NCBI RefSeq assembly: GCF_014204795.1 | Contig: NZ_JACHMB010000001.1 | Coordinates: 9,498,501-9,562,500, forward strand | Direction of reading: 5' to 3' | DNA length: 64,000 nt | Source: Nonomuraea jabiensis | GTDB lineage: Bacteria > Actinomycetota > Actinomycetes > Streptosporangiales > Streptosporangiaceae | Shown: piece by piece, positions 49,901 through 57,540 of the stretch | Layout: each line of letters starts with the position of its first letter | How positions within the stretch are numbered: position 1 is the first letter of the stretch | Notes under the pieces: generated by a model | What the model was told of the DNA's origin: nothing | Database searches by the model: none | The model's input: the letters and a program-made list of their open reading frames with translations, nothing else | Position numbers and translations under genes: made by a program

Positions 49901-50956
49901 GTGCCCCATTCATTCCCTTGAATGCCCTCACTGGGCATCGCTCCGCACTCCGGAGGTTGCGTCGGCCATGGCATAAAGCCGTCGCAGAGTGTGGCGTCGG
50001 TTACGGGCAGCTTTCCGACGGATTCGACCTTCAATCTTCTGGGAATTAGGGTTCAGGCAATCCAGCTTTCACCGTGTCACGCGGGTCTCTCGACGCGCCG
50101 TCCCTACTGCCTGGACCCGGCCGCCGATTTCCTGGCATGCTCTGGTCCCCTTTACCGTTTCCGGATCGGGTAAGCCATCAGACCCAAGAACCTCCCTCCG
50201 AATTCCTCCCGGCTGAACCGGGGATACGACAAGGCGCCGCATGGCGCACTGCCAGCGGTCGGCGACCTGGATGGCGTCCGGGAGTGCGCGGCGGATCGCT
50301 TCGGCGTAGGCGCCGGAGCCGTCCCGGCACACGATCTGCACCCCGGGATGGGTGCGCAGCCATGCTTCCAGGACGTCGGCGGTGCGGCCGGGCAGGACGT
50401 CGATGCGCTCGCGGGTCTCGGCGTCGATCAGTACGGTGGCGTAGCGGTGACGTCGGCGCAGCGCAAAGTCGTCCACGCCCAGCACGCGGGGGACCCGTGG
50501 CAGGGGCAGGGGCAGACGTAACAACAGGCGCAGGGCGGTATGCCGCGATAAGCGCACGGCCAGCGCGGATAACGCTCTCTTGCCAGCGCGTCCGGCCAGC
50601 TCGCGGACCACAGCGCCGATCTGGGAGGTCAGGCGAAGGGTGCGGCGTTGATAGCGTTCCAGCACTCCGGGCAGTTGTTCGCGGAAGGTCTGACGGCAGC
50701 CGCGAGTCGGGCAGACCAGACGGCGGATCCGCACCACCACCAGCACCCGGCGGGCGTCGATCGGGACATCGGCCACACAGCGCTGGTGATAGCCGTGCAC
50801 GCGCGCCGTCTCGACCCCGCAGCCTGGACAGGCGACCGAGCCGTCCGGGGTTCGCGCACGTACCCGAATCTGCTCGCCCTCGTCCGCCACGTCTTCTACG
50901 ACCAGCGGCGATAACCCCGAAAACACCGTACGCACAAGATCGTCCACACCGAGCAC
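46997..50956 (-). CDS. ISL3-family transposase, two exons split by a group II intron
   Basis: Exon 1 is 50956-50250 (707 bases) and exon 2 is 47822-46997 (826 bases). Together they give 511 codons in one frame, 510 residues, a normal ISL3 length. Exon 1 holds the zinc-finger region ('CPGCGVETARVHGYHQRC', 'CPTRGCRQTF') and two catalytic Asp blocks ('RVLGVDDFALRRRHRYATVL', 'VCRDGSGAYAEAIRRALPDA'). Exon 2 holds the HTH-like middle and the catalytic Glu in 'LPFHNGGTEGVNTKTKRIMR'. The joined junction reads Ala-Asp-Arg-Trp-His-Leu-Trp-His-Asn, the conserved family text. Without splicing, only a truncated protein of about 236 native residues is made. Confidence 0.9.
47885..47919 (-). ncRNA. Group II intron domain V
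   Basis: Minus strand: GAGCGACGTGCG, a loop region with GTGATAAG, then TCGCATGCGTCGTTC; 35 bases. It pairs into the standard DV hairpin with the catalytic AGC near the 5' side, a two-base bulge and a GNRA-like loop. It is the catalytic heart of the ribozyme and the most diagnostic part of the class. Confidence 0.9.
47928..49711 (-). CDS. ltrA: Group II intron-encoded reverse transcriptase/maturase with HNH endonuclease, frameshifted
   Basis: Start ATG 49711 has AGGAGG 8 bases upstream. RT0/RT1 residues ('MQSAETVLGVLRERG', 'KGAMTPGVSAETVDGMSLGK') read in the first frame to 'RRVYIPKG'. A four-G run (49445-49442) then breaks the frame; five G would continue to 'GKLRPLGLPPWSDKLVGEVI'. The rest is complete: 'FIEGDIAQCFDRLDHEVMLK', 'GSPQGGVVSPILSNIYL', catalytic 'RYADDTLLGF', maturase thumb, and a C-terminal HNH domain ('CESCGHVDQVEVHHVARLAD' and 'HRKTLVVCGNCHADIHG'). 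The product stays in the host cell to assist splicing and reverse splicing. The frameshift may be real or an assembly error. Confidence 0.9.
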
Positions 50957-50981
50957 AACTTAGCGTGACGTTACGGTACCT

Positions 50982-51010
50982 TCCGTCACCACCGAATCCG
51001 CGACAGAGCC
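50982..51010 (-). repeat. Right terminal inverted repeat of the ISL3 element
   Basis: Reverse complement reads GGCTCTGTC, five variable bases (CGCGGA region), then TTCGGTGGTGACGGA, pairing with the left repeat at 46965-46993. Confidence 0.9.
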
Positions 51011-51045
51011 GTTATCTAGACAGACCCGCCCGTGACGGGGAGCGG

Positions 51046-51537
51046 ATGCTGACGCATTCGAACGGCCAGGATTGGCTTGTGTCCTGGCACCCTGTCGACG
51101 ACCCACAGGAAGGCAAGCCTCATGGAGCCGCCGGCATCTGCGTGCCGGCTGCCAATGAGATGGTCCTGATCAGCCATGATGGCGAGCACTGGGGTTTCCC
51201 GGCCGGACGTCCTGAAGGAACAGAGACTATCGAGGAGACCCTTCGCCGGGAAATGCTCGAAGAAGCGTGCGTCACCGTCATCGGTAGCCGCCTGCTTGGA
51301 TCTTCCCGCAGCGAATGCGTGCGCGGGCGCGAGCTTGGCCTGGTCCTGATCCGCTCTTACTGGCGCGCGGAGGTCCGGCTTCAGGAATGGCAGCCGGAGT
51401 TCGAGATACGGCATCGGCGGGTGGTTCCCGAGTCCGAGGCGAAGAAATACGTCCACGATCCCGACCTGGCCGCGACCCGGGTTTCCTTCCGTGCTCTGGA
51501 CGAGGCAGTGGCAGGTGACGGCCCCCGACCTCCGTGA
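51046..51537 (+). CDS. Nudix hydrolase
   Basis: 163 residues from ATG 51046 (GGGGAG just upstream). The Nudix box reads 'GRPEGTETIEETLRREMLEE', with G-x5-E-x7-R-E-x-x-E-E intact, so Mg-dependent hydrolysis of a nucleoside diphosphate-X compound is expected. It begins 33 bases after the ISL3 element, so its original promoter may have been displaced by the insertion. It is followed by a WD40 fragment, not by a partner gene. Confidence 0.85.
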   Translation: MLTHSNGQDWLVSWHPVDDPQEGKPHGAAGICVPAANEMVLISHDGEHWGFPAGRPEGTETIEETLRREMLEEACVTVIGSRLLGSSRSECVRGRELGLVLIRSYWRAEVRLQEWQPEFEIRHRRVVPESEAKKYVHDPDLAATRVSFRALDEAVAGDGPRPP

Positions 51538-51693
51538 GCGCCCGACCCGCCCGCCCGGGGCCCTCGCTGGATATGCTGCGGGAAGCGATCTCCGTCGCCT
51601 CGGGAAGCGATCTTCGACATACCCTCAGCGCCCCAGGCCACACCTACTCGTGAACGTCCCGAGGCGGGTTCGTTGGATTCTGCTCCATTGCTG

Positions 51694-52256
51694 CCGGGAC
51701 TCCCGATCGCAGCGCCATCGTCTGGAACCTATCCACCGGAAGGCCCCGCCATACGCTCGGCCACTCGAAGTCGGTGAACGCCGTGACTACCTTGATGCTG
51801 CCCAACGGCACTCCGGTGGCGGTCACCGCCAGTGACGATCGCAGCGCCCTCGTCTGGGATCTATCCACTGGCAAACGTCGGCGTGCCCTCGAAGGCCACC
51901 TCAATTCGGTGAACGCCGTGGCTACCCTGGTGCTGCCCGACGGCAGCCCCGTGGCAGTCACCGCCAGCGACGATTGCACCGCCATTGTCTGGAACCTGGA
52001 CACCGGACAGCGCATTCACATCCTCGAAGGCCACTCAAGCTCTGTGCGCGCTGTGGCTACCCTGATGCTGCCCGACGGCACCCCCGCAGCCATCACCGCC
52101 AGCGACGACCGCACCGCCATCGTCTGGAACCTGGACACCGAACAGCCGGTGTGGCGGCTGACGCTGCCAGCCGAAGGACGATGCGTATCGGCGACGGATG
52201 TAGGCTTCATCATCGGCTGCGGTCGGGAGGTCGCCCATTTCGTGTGGACTTCGTAG
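51694..52256 (+). pseudogene. 3' remnant of a WD40-repeat protein
   Basis: Three to four WD40 blades with a 135-base period, e.g. 'AVTASDDRSALVWDLSTGKR', 'AVTASDDCTAIVWNLDTGQR', 'AITASDDRTAIVWNLDTEQP', ending 'GCGREVAHFVWTS' at a stop. The first blade (51694-51773) is out of frame with the rest, and the N-terminal effector or kinase domain usual for such proteins is missing. A GTG at 51774 would make a short peptide of about 160 residues, probably meaningless. The repeats are very alike at the DNA level. Confidence 0.75.
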
Positions 52257-52641
52257 ACAGCCAAGAGAAGGCCCAGTCCAGATCCTCGTCGGCATCGGCC
52301 TGGGCCATCAGCGCGGTGAATACCCGCTCCCACGTACCGCCTATGGTCCACATTCGCAGCCGGGGATGTGTCTAGGACTACTGGACGGACCCCGCCTGGG
52401 CAGCGCCGGAAACTGGGCCTCATCGCCTGACGGCCGCCAAGGTTGAGGGCAGACCTTGCGAGCTCGAGGCATCCTTAGAGGACACCAGAGGACGACGATG
52501 AAGCCTCTCCCGATCGCGTCGCCGCCGCGGTGCTCGTCATCGCGATCGGCTGGATGCTCGGACCTGGCGCATCCTGGCGGCTGGAACATGTCGATGGCGT
52601 GACCGGCCTGCATGGTGAGAAGCTCGCCGCCGCCATCGACG
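52257..52641. other. Intergenic, nothing recognised
   Basis: About 385 bases between the WD40 fragment and recombinase debris. No frame with a ribosome site or family motif. Confidence 0.35.
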
Positions 52642-52975
52642 TCAGCCGGTGTGTCGCCACGCCAAGGACAGGCGCTTGGCCACGTCGATCCCGGAATCGT
52701 GCACCGGCTTGACGGCGATGTGATCCACGAGCATGGCGAGCAGTTCCCTCCGCGCCGCCGGGTCAGCGTTGCCCCACCAGCTCTCCACGGTGTCGGTGCC
52801 GGGCGGCACGATGTCGGCGCTCCGCTTCTGCGCGATGGCCAGCAACAGCCCGGGCGCCAGCTCGGGCGTTCGCAGCCGCTCCAGCACCTGCTCGGCTACG
52901 GCGGGTGCGAGCACGCGCGCCGCGATGCGGACCCGTCCGCACCCTTCGGCCGTGCACGTGTAGCTGATGACGCCG
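52642..52975 (-). pseudogene. C-terminal remnant of a large serine recombinase
   Basis: The minus strand reads 'YTCTAEGCGRVRIAARVLAP' (zinc-ribbon Cys pair and following helix), then helical text, then 'ARRELLAMLVDHIAVKPVHD' to a stop. This is the usual order at the end of phage/ICE-type large serine recombinases. The catalytic and recombinase domains are missing. It is joined tail to tail with an integrase fragment on the other strand. Confidence 0.7.
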
Positions 52976-52982
52976 GCGGCCT

Positions 52983-53139
52983 GGTCCTGCTGCAGCACCT
53001 GGCCCACGCCGGACGCATCGCCCCTGAACTCCAGGCCAGTCCCGCCACCAGCACCTGTCCAGCCTCGGCCGCTACGTCCAGCTGGGCGAAGAGACCTCCG
53101 CCCAGCACGACCCCGCGGCCCGCCGGCGCAAGCGCTGAC
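52983..53139 (+). pseudogene. 3' remnant of a tyrosine recombinase related to the one at 2460-3416
   Basis: The plus strand encodes 'LLQHLAHAGRIAPELQA' and, after a frame change, 'HQHLSSLGRYVQLGEETSAQ' followed by a basic tail and TGA. It aligns closely, in DNA as well as protein, with the last 50 codons of the intact gene at 2460-3416 ('ALQHLAQAGRSAPELQAKSR', 'HQHLASLGHYVRLGEETSAR'). The active Tyr is retained but most of the gene is gone. Confidence 0.8.
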
Positions 53140-53390
53140 GCCAGGCATCTACGCCACGCGGTGTGTTTCTGGCGTACTCCGGCCGGACCCGTTCTTGAGC
53201 CGGTTGACCAAGGTCGTGAGATCGCGGGCTACGGCGACACGCCGGGAACTGCCGTGCTCACCAAAGGTCGTGGACCGTCTCCTCCTACGTTGATGCTCAC
53301 GTGGTAGAACTCGAGCTGGAGTCTAGAGAGGCAGCGCCGACCATCTATCCACCCCCGTCAGCGCACTCGCGAAGGGGAGGATGTCATCGC

Positions 53391-54065
53391 ATGTACATCT
53401 CGAAGACGAAGATGGACGACTTGATCGAGGAGTTCCCGTTGAGCTTCTGGAGTCGCCTTTCAGGAACCATTGGTTTGACAATACCGCCGGTAAAGTTCGA
53501 CATGACGCTCAGGGAGCGGCCCGAGAAGAAGTCTGCGGTCCGCGGACGTATCGAGAAAGCGCTTCTCAAGCAAGGCAAGCTGGGACCGGTGGACGATCCT
53601 CCGACAGGCCTCGAGGGGAAGACTCGCTACATCGTTGGTGATTTGGTCATGCGCTGGGCGGTGCACGAGGACGTTCGTCCACAGATCGTCTGGTTTGTCG
53701 GTTCGACCGAACGAACACTGGTCGCTCTGGGCGGTCGCGCCGAGCACCTAACCGGGATTTACCAGCATGACCTGCGCGACAAGGCACCTGAATCGGCCGA
53801 GCTCAAGCACGTCGAAAAGCAAGTTGTCGCCGATCTTGCGCGCAAAATCGAACCAGGACTTACGGTGGAGCAGAGAACCTACAGCACCGGTCATTGGGTG
53901 CACGACGTCGTCACAGTGCATGACTACTGGGCCAGCGAGCTAGCCGACCACGTCCGCTTCCTTGCCGTGGTTGAAGAGTATTGTCGCCCGGGAGAGCTCG
54001 GCCCATCTGACCCCACTAAGGCTGTTCTGCTGGGTTCGCCTGTATATCTTTTCAAGATCGGCTAA
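53391..54065 (+). CDS. DUF7019 (SAVMC3_10250-like) family protein
   Basis: 224 residues, soluble. The opening 'MYISKTKMDDLIEEFPLSF' and the middle ('YIVGDLVMRWAVHEDVRPQI', 'VWFVGSTERTLVALGGRAEH') recall the actinobacterial SAVMC3_10250/DUF7019 family of unknown function. GGGGAGG lies nine bases before ATG 53391; the nearer ATG 53381 is out of frame. The gene is noticeably less GC-rich than its neighbours and stands alone among recombinase fragments, suggesting acquisition by transfer. The family call is from memory of the pattern. Confidence 0.65.
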   Translation: MYISKTKMDDLIEEFPLSFWSRLSGTIGLTIPPVKFDMTLRERPEKKSAVRGRIEKALLKQGKLGPVDDPPTGLEGKTRYIVGDLVMRWAVHEDVRPQIVWFVGSTERTLVALGGRAEHLTGIYQHDLRDKAPESAELKHVEKQVVADLARKIEPGLTVEQRTYSTGHWVHDVVTVHDYWASELADHVRFLAVVEEYCRPGELGPSDPTKAVLLGSPVYLFKIG

Positions 54066-54570
54066 CGCGAGAAGTGGGTCTCAGTCACGCTGACAGAGTG
54101 GTAGGCGTTCGGGAATGCCACCCCCTCTAAACGCACGCCATCACTTGGCCTGCCCGTCTGACGGATTATCGGGGGTTGTCAGACAAGCCGGTCACGTCAG
54201 GGACAGGCGCCACCGGCAAGCTTGGCGGGCGGTGCCGGGCGTGGGGCGGGATGACGGACCGCAAGGTCCCGCACAATCCATTCCAGATCAGCCAGTAGGG
54301 CAGCGCTTATCTTGGGTCTTTGAGCGTTATGACTGGTCAGCAGGCTGATGTTGAGTAAGGCAAGTTAGGCAACGGCGCCCAGCGTCGCGGGTTCAAGCCA
54401 AGATCGCCGGGTCGGAAGGGCGCGGTCTGCCCCCTTCCGCTCGCGAATATGTGCCCAGCCGCCAGGTAGGTCTTGGCCGCGCTTCTTTCCCTGGCGGACT
54501 GAGGGCTTTGATCTCACAATGTCCGTCATGGTCGGATGGACGGACTTCACCGCTGGCACTGGTCAGCATG
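54066..54570. other. Intergenic, nothing recognised
   Basis: About 500 bases with no plausible frame or ribosome site. Flanked by the DUF7019-like gene and further fragments. Confidence 0.35.
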
Positions 54571-54790
54571 GCCCGGCTCCATGTCGCCTCCGCGGTCGAA
54601 GCCGCCCGCGCCGGCTACAAAGGGGCGCCGGTCGACCTCAAGGGACATCTACCGCCGCACGCCATCAAGGCGGTGCTGGACGCGTACCGGGAGGAGGGCT
54701 CACAGTTGGTGCGGCTGTCCCGCTCGATCGAGGTAGTGGAGAGGGCGCTGCGCGGCGACGTCTTCACCGCCACAATGCGCGGGCAGGGCC
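54571..54790 (+). pseudogene. Unidentified helical protein fragment
   Basis: A plus frame with coding-like text ('RLHVASAVEAARAGYKGAPV', 'DLKGHLPPHAIKAVLDAYRE', 'EGSQLVRLSRSIEVVERALR') lacks a start and collapses after 'GDVFTA'. I do not recognise the family; it is probably a displaced internal piece of a larger gene. Confidence 0.35.
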
Positions 54791-54904
54791 GCGGTTCAGC
54801 TCCTGGATCTGCTTGATACTCGTGCATCGCCGACAGGTTGCGACTCCCAGCCAGGAGATGTGTGGTCCGACCGCCGTTTCTGCAGGAGCCGGATCCGGCG
54901 CCTT

Positions 54905-55098
54905 GCGAGGGGGCGCCACTGCAGGCTCGCACGAGCAGGAAGGACAACACCCAACCGGCCGGTGCACCCAAACCCTCCAGACCCGGCCCAGGACGTCCAC
55001 CCGGGATCCCCAATCGCCGACCCGCACCCCCCTACGACGTGGGCAAGACCGTCAAACGCGGCCGCACCCTCGCAGCACTACAACAATCCGGAGGATAA
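54905..55098 (+). pseudogene. C-terminal remnant of a transposase
   Basis: The plus strand reads 'KPSRPGPGRPPGIPNRRPAP' then 'PYDVGKTVKRGRTLAALQQS' and stops. The Gly-Arg-Pro-Pro-Gly-x-x-Asn-Arg-Arg-Pro-Ala and Asp-Val-Gly-Lys-x-Val-Lys-Arg pattern is that of the basic C-terminal tail of a group of actinobacterial DDE transposases (NF041680-like). The rest of the gene is missing. Confidence 0.55.
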
Positions 55099-55257
55099 AG
55101 AACAAGCTAAGGCCGCAGGTGTGAGGTTGGGGTCGGTCATCGTGCCACCTTTCGCTGCGACTGGTTGCCCGAACCCAGCGGCATCTTGTCATTGTTCTTC
55201 AGTGAGCGGGTCAATGTGTCGACCAGGCGAGGTGGGCGCATAAGGCCATGATCGGGC

Positions 55258-55510
55258 TCACCTCAGCCCCCGCTGATCGATGTCGTCGGGACGTGAACGC
55301 TGTACCTGCTGCTCTGCGCCGGACAGGCGCTGCTGAAGGTCCTGTTCCCTGCGCTCGGCCGCCTCGAGGTCGGTCTTGGCCACGGCCAGGGCGACGGCCG
55401 CGTCGCCGGCTTCGCGCTGGGCTGCCGACAGTTCGCCGCGTACACCCTTGAGTTCGCCGCACACCTCCCTGAGCTCCTCGGTCGCTTCCTCGGTCTCGAT
55501 CCTGCACGGC
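55258..55510 (-). pseudogene. Coiled-coil protein fragment
   Basis: The minus strand encodes a heptad-rich helix: 'IETEEATEELREVCGELKGV', 'RGELSAAQREAGDAAVALAV', 'AKTDLEAAERREQDLQQRLS', 'GAEQQVQRSRPDD'. No start codon with a ribosome site and no partner domain. Possibly the tail of a plasmid or integrative-element protein. Confidence 0.4.
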
Positions 55511-55698
55511 TGCCTCAAGACCGGCACCCTTTACGACGAGGTCACGGCGTGGGGACATAACGCCGAATCGGTCGCTGCTTGACATTCAAGTTCCAGGGAT
55601 GTCTTTCTCTCGTACTTGATCTGGCCCCGGAGTAGGGGCCGCTCACTGCAAGCGGTCCGCAAGCGCGCGTAAACGGCTTCTCGGGATAGTCACTGTTC

Positions 55699-56625
55699 GT
55701 GAGCGTGATCGTCCTCGACCCCAGCCTCCCCGAGGGGCACCGCCGGCTGATGGCCACCCAGCCGGAGCTCCTGCCGCCTGCTCCCGAGCGGCCCGCATGG
55801 GGCGGGCGGACGCCCGGTGACGTCCTGACCGTCCTGCCGCAGTCGGCGCTATGGGGTTTCCTTCCCCTTGTCGTCGGACTGGTCCACCGTGGCAGGATCG
55901 TGCTCCTCCCCGGGCTGCTGCTGCAGGCGGCCGTGCTCGGCATCTGGATCCGGTACGGCTTCACGACGTTCTTCCTCGCCGGACTGGCCGTGCAGGCAAC
56001 GGCCTTCCTCGTGCTCCTGGCGCTGGCGGGCGAGTCGCCCGTGGCGGGGTACGGCCGCCGCCACCGCGGCAGGTACGTGACCGCCTCGATGCTGGAGCCG
56101 CTGGACGCCGCGCTGCTGGAGCGGACCGTGGCCGCCACCGCGACGGTCCTGCGGTCCAGGCTCGATCGGGACGGCCTGCTCGACGGCATCGCCAACCGGG
56201 TGATCCTGCCCCGCCAGGAGTGGGAGATCGCCGAGACGCTGACCGAGCTGACCCGGCTGCGGCGCGAGCAGGCGGGCGCGCGCTCGGGACGTGTCACCGA
56301 GCGCATCTCCGCCATGCTCGAATCCCAGGAGGAGGCGCTCAAGGTGGCGACCCGCGCGCTGGCCTGGCGCATCTCCTCCCTGGAGGAGTACGCGCGGCGT
56401 ACCGAGGAGGCCGAGGAGGTGTACGCCGAGTGGCGGACGCTGCAGGACCTGGCGGATGACGGCGACGCCTACCGCGAGCTGCTCTCCAGGACCGTACGCG
56501 ACGACCTGGCGGCCGGCGAGGTCGGCGAGCTGGCCGAGCGCGCCGAGCGCCTCGAGGCGTCCCTGCGCGAGAGCGTCGAGCAGGCCCGGCTCGCCGGCCT
56601 CACCCTGATCCCCCGGGAGGGCTGA
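55699..56625 (+). CDS. Membrane protein with a long helical C-terminal domain
   Basis: 308 residues. Two to three hydrophobic segments (about 45-110, 'GFLPLVVGLVHRGRIVLLPG', 'TFFLAGLAVQATAFLVLLAL') and then about 180 mostly helical, highly charged residues ('RQEWEIAETLTELTRLRREQ', 'ISSLEEYARRTEEAEEVYAE'), probably a cytoplasmic coiled coil. It precedes the next gene by three bases, so they are one operon. No family recognised. Confidence 0.75.
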   Translation: MSVIVLDPSLPEGHRRLMATQPELLPPAPERPAWGGRTPGDVLTVLPQSALWGFLPLVVGLVHRGRIVLLPGLLLQAAVLGIWIRYGFTTFFLAGLAVQATAFLVLLALAGESPVAGYGRRHRGRYVTASMLEPLDAALLERTVAATATVLRSRLDRDGLLDGIANRVILPRQEWEIAETLTELTRLRREQAGARSGRVTERISAMLESQEEALKVATRALAWRISSLEEYARRTEEAEEVYAEWRTLQDLADDGDAYRELLSRTVRDDLAAGEVGELAERAERLEASLRESVEQARLAGLTLIPREG

Positions 56626-56628
56626 CCC

Positions 56629-57480
56629 ATGCCGCACACCTCCGACCGCATGAAGCGGCTCATGGCACCGTTCCCGAAGTGGGTCCCGCTCCTCGGCTCG
56701 GCGGTCCTCCTCGCCGAACTCGTCATCGGCATCCCTGTGGCCGTCGGCGGCGGGTCCACCGAGGAGCCACGTTCGATGCCGAGCCCGTCCCCGAGCGTGA
56801 CGGCCGTTCCACCGAGTCCTGTGCCCGCCGCGCCGACGTCCACCCCGACCCCCACCCTTGCGACGGCCACCCCGTCCCCGAGCGGGCTCGAGGTCACGAG
56901 GATCCAGGAAGGGAGAGTCGTCAAGCTGCGCCTCCGGCCGGGTCAGGGCTCGCCCGTGATCGGCAGGGTGACCGACCCCAAGACCGGCCTGTCGTTCGCC
57001 GAGCTGGGCTCCCCGTGGCGGCCGAGCCGCCCGATCGGCGACGGCCCCATCAAGGATGGCCGCTACAACCTCCGCCAGACGCTGCTGACCGAGACCTACG
57101 GCACGGACGACGGTCGCGAGTGGTGGGCCGACATCGACTCCCAGCAGCTGTGGTCCGACCTCGACGCCGGCGACAGCCTCTACGACGCCGCCCGGGCGAT
57201 GCTGGACTACAAGCAGGACAGCGCGTTCCCCTCCGGGACGACGGGCCGTGACATCGCCTCGCAGCCGGTACGGCGCGGCTGGCTGCTCGCCCGGATGATC
57301 CAGATGCCGCCGAGCCCCGACGGCCGCAAGGCGAGGCAGGAGCTGTCGGTCGCCATCGCGGTCGACACGGGACGCCCGCGGCCCGCGGTCCTGTGGATCA
57401 CCATTCCCGACACGCACCGGCGCCTGTGGCCGGACGTCGACACGCTGGTGAAGTCCCTCAAGGTCGTTCCCCGGCGGTGA
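56629..57480 (+). CDS. Membrane-anchored protein with a Pro/Ser/Thr-rich linker
   Basis: 283 residues. One membrane helix (about 19-40), a 45-residue linker of Pro, Ser, Thr repeats like those of wall-spanning proteins, and an outer domain of about 190 residues ('RDIASQPVRRGWLLARMIQM', 'ELSVAIAVDTGRPRPAVLWI'). Start ATG three bases after the previous stop. The pair may form one envelope complex; function unknown. A strong hairpin follows. Confidence 0.75.
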   Translation: MPHTSDRMKRLMAPFPKWVPLLGSAVLLAELVIGIPVAVGGGSTEEPRSMPSPSPSVTAVPPSPVPAAPTSTPTPTLATATPSPSGLEVTRIQEGRVVKLRLRPGQGSPVIGRVTDPKTGLSFAELGSPWRPSRPIGDGPIKDGRYNLRQTLLTETYGTDDGREWWADIDSQQLWSDLDAGDSLYDAARAMLDYKQDSAFPSGTTGRDIASQPVRRGWLLARMIQMPPSPDGRKARQELSVAIAVDTGRPRPAVLWITIPDTHRRLWPDVDTLVKSLKVVPRR

Positions 57481-57490
57481 GCACCGACCC

Positions 57491-57527
57491 GCGCCACCCC
57501 GTCCGGGTCTCCCGAACGGGGTGGCGC
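57491..57527. terminator. Bidirectional hairpin terminator
   Basis: GCGCCACCCCGT and ACGGGGTGGCGC form a perfect 12-bp stem with a 13-base loop between convergent genes ending at 57480 (+) and 57541 (-). Confidence 0.8.
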
Positions 57528-57540
57528 CTGTTCAGTCGGT

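Larger units (their letters stand above)
47823..50249 (-). mobile_element. Group II intron (retroelement) inside the ISL3 transposase gene
   Basis: 2427 bases. The 5' end on the minus strand is GTGCG (50249-50245), matching the group II consensus GUGYG. The 3' end is ...GTAC (AY). A canonical domain V lies 62 bases before the 3' end and encloses the tip of domain VI downstream. The boundaries are fixed by the restored transposase frame. It encodes a reverse transcriptase/maturase with an HNH domain. It should splice from the transposase mRNA and home by retro-transposition if the maturase is functional. Confidence 0.9.
46962..51013 (-). mobile_element. ISL3-family insertion sequence carrying a group II intron
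   Basis: The element is bounded by inverted repeats (46965-46993 and 50982-51010; agreement continues about three bases outward on each side). It contains one transposase gene on the minus strand, split by an intron at 47823-50249. Without the intron the IS would be about 1.6 kb, normal for ISL3. I saw no clear 8-bp target duplication in the flanks. Confidence 0.85.

Noticed and set aside
46957..51021. 8-bp target duplication flanking the ISL3 element
   Set aside because: The bases outside the two terminal repeats (agaacaac on the left, gttatcta on the right) do not match, so no duplication can be claimed.
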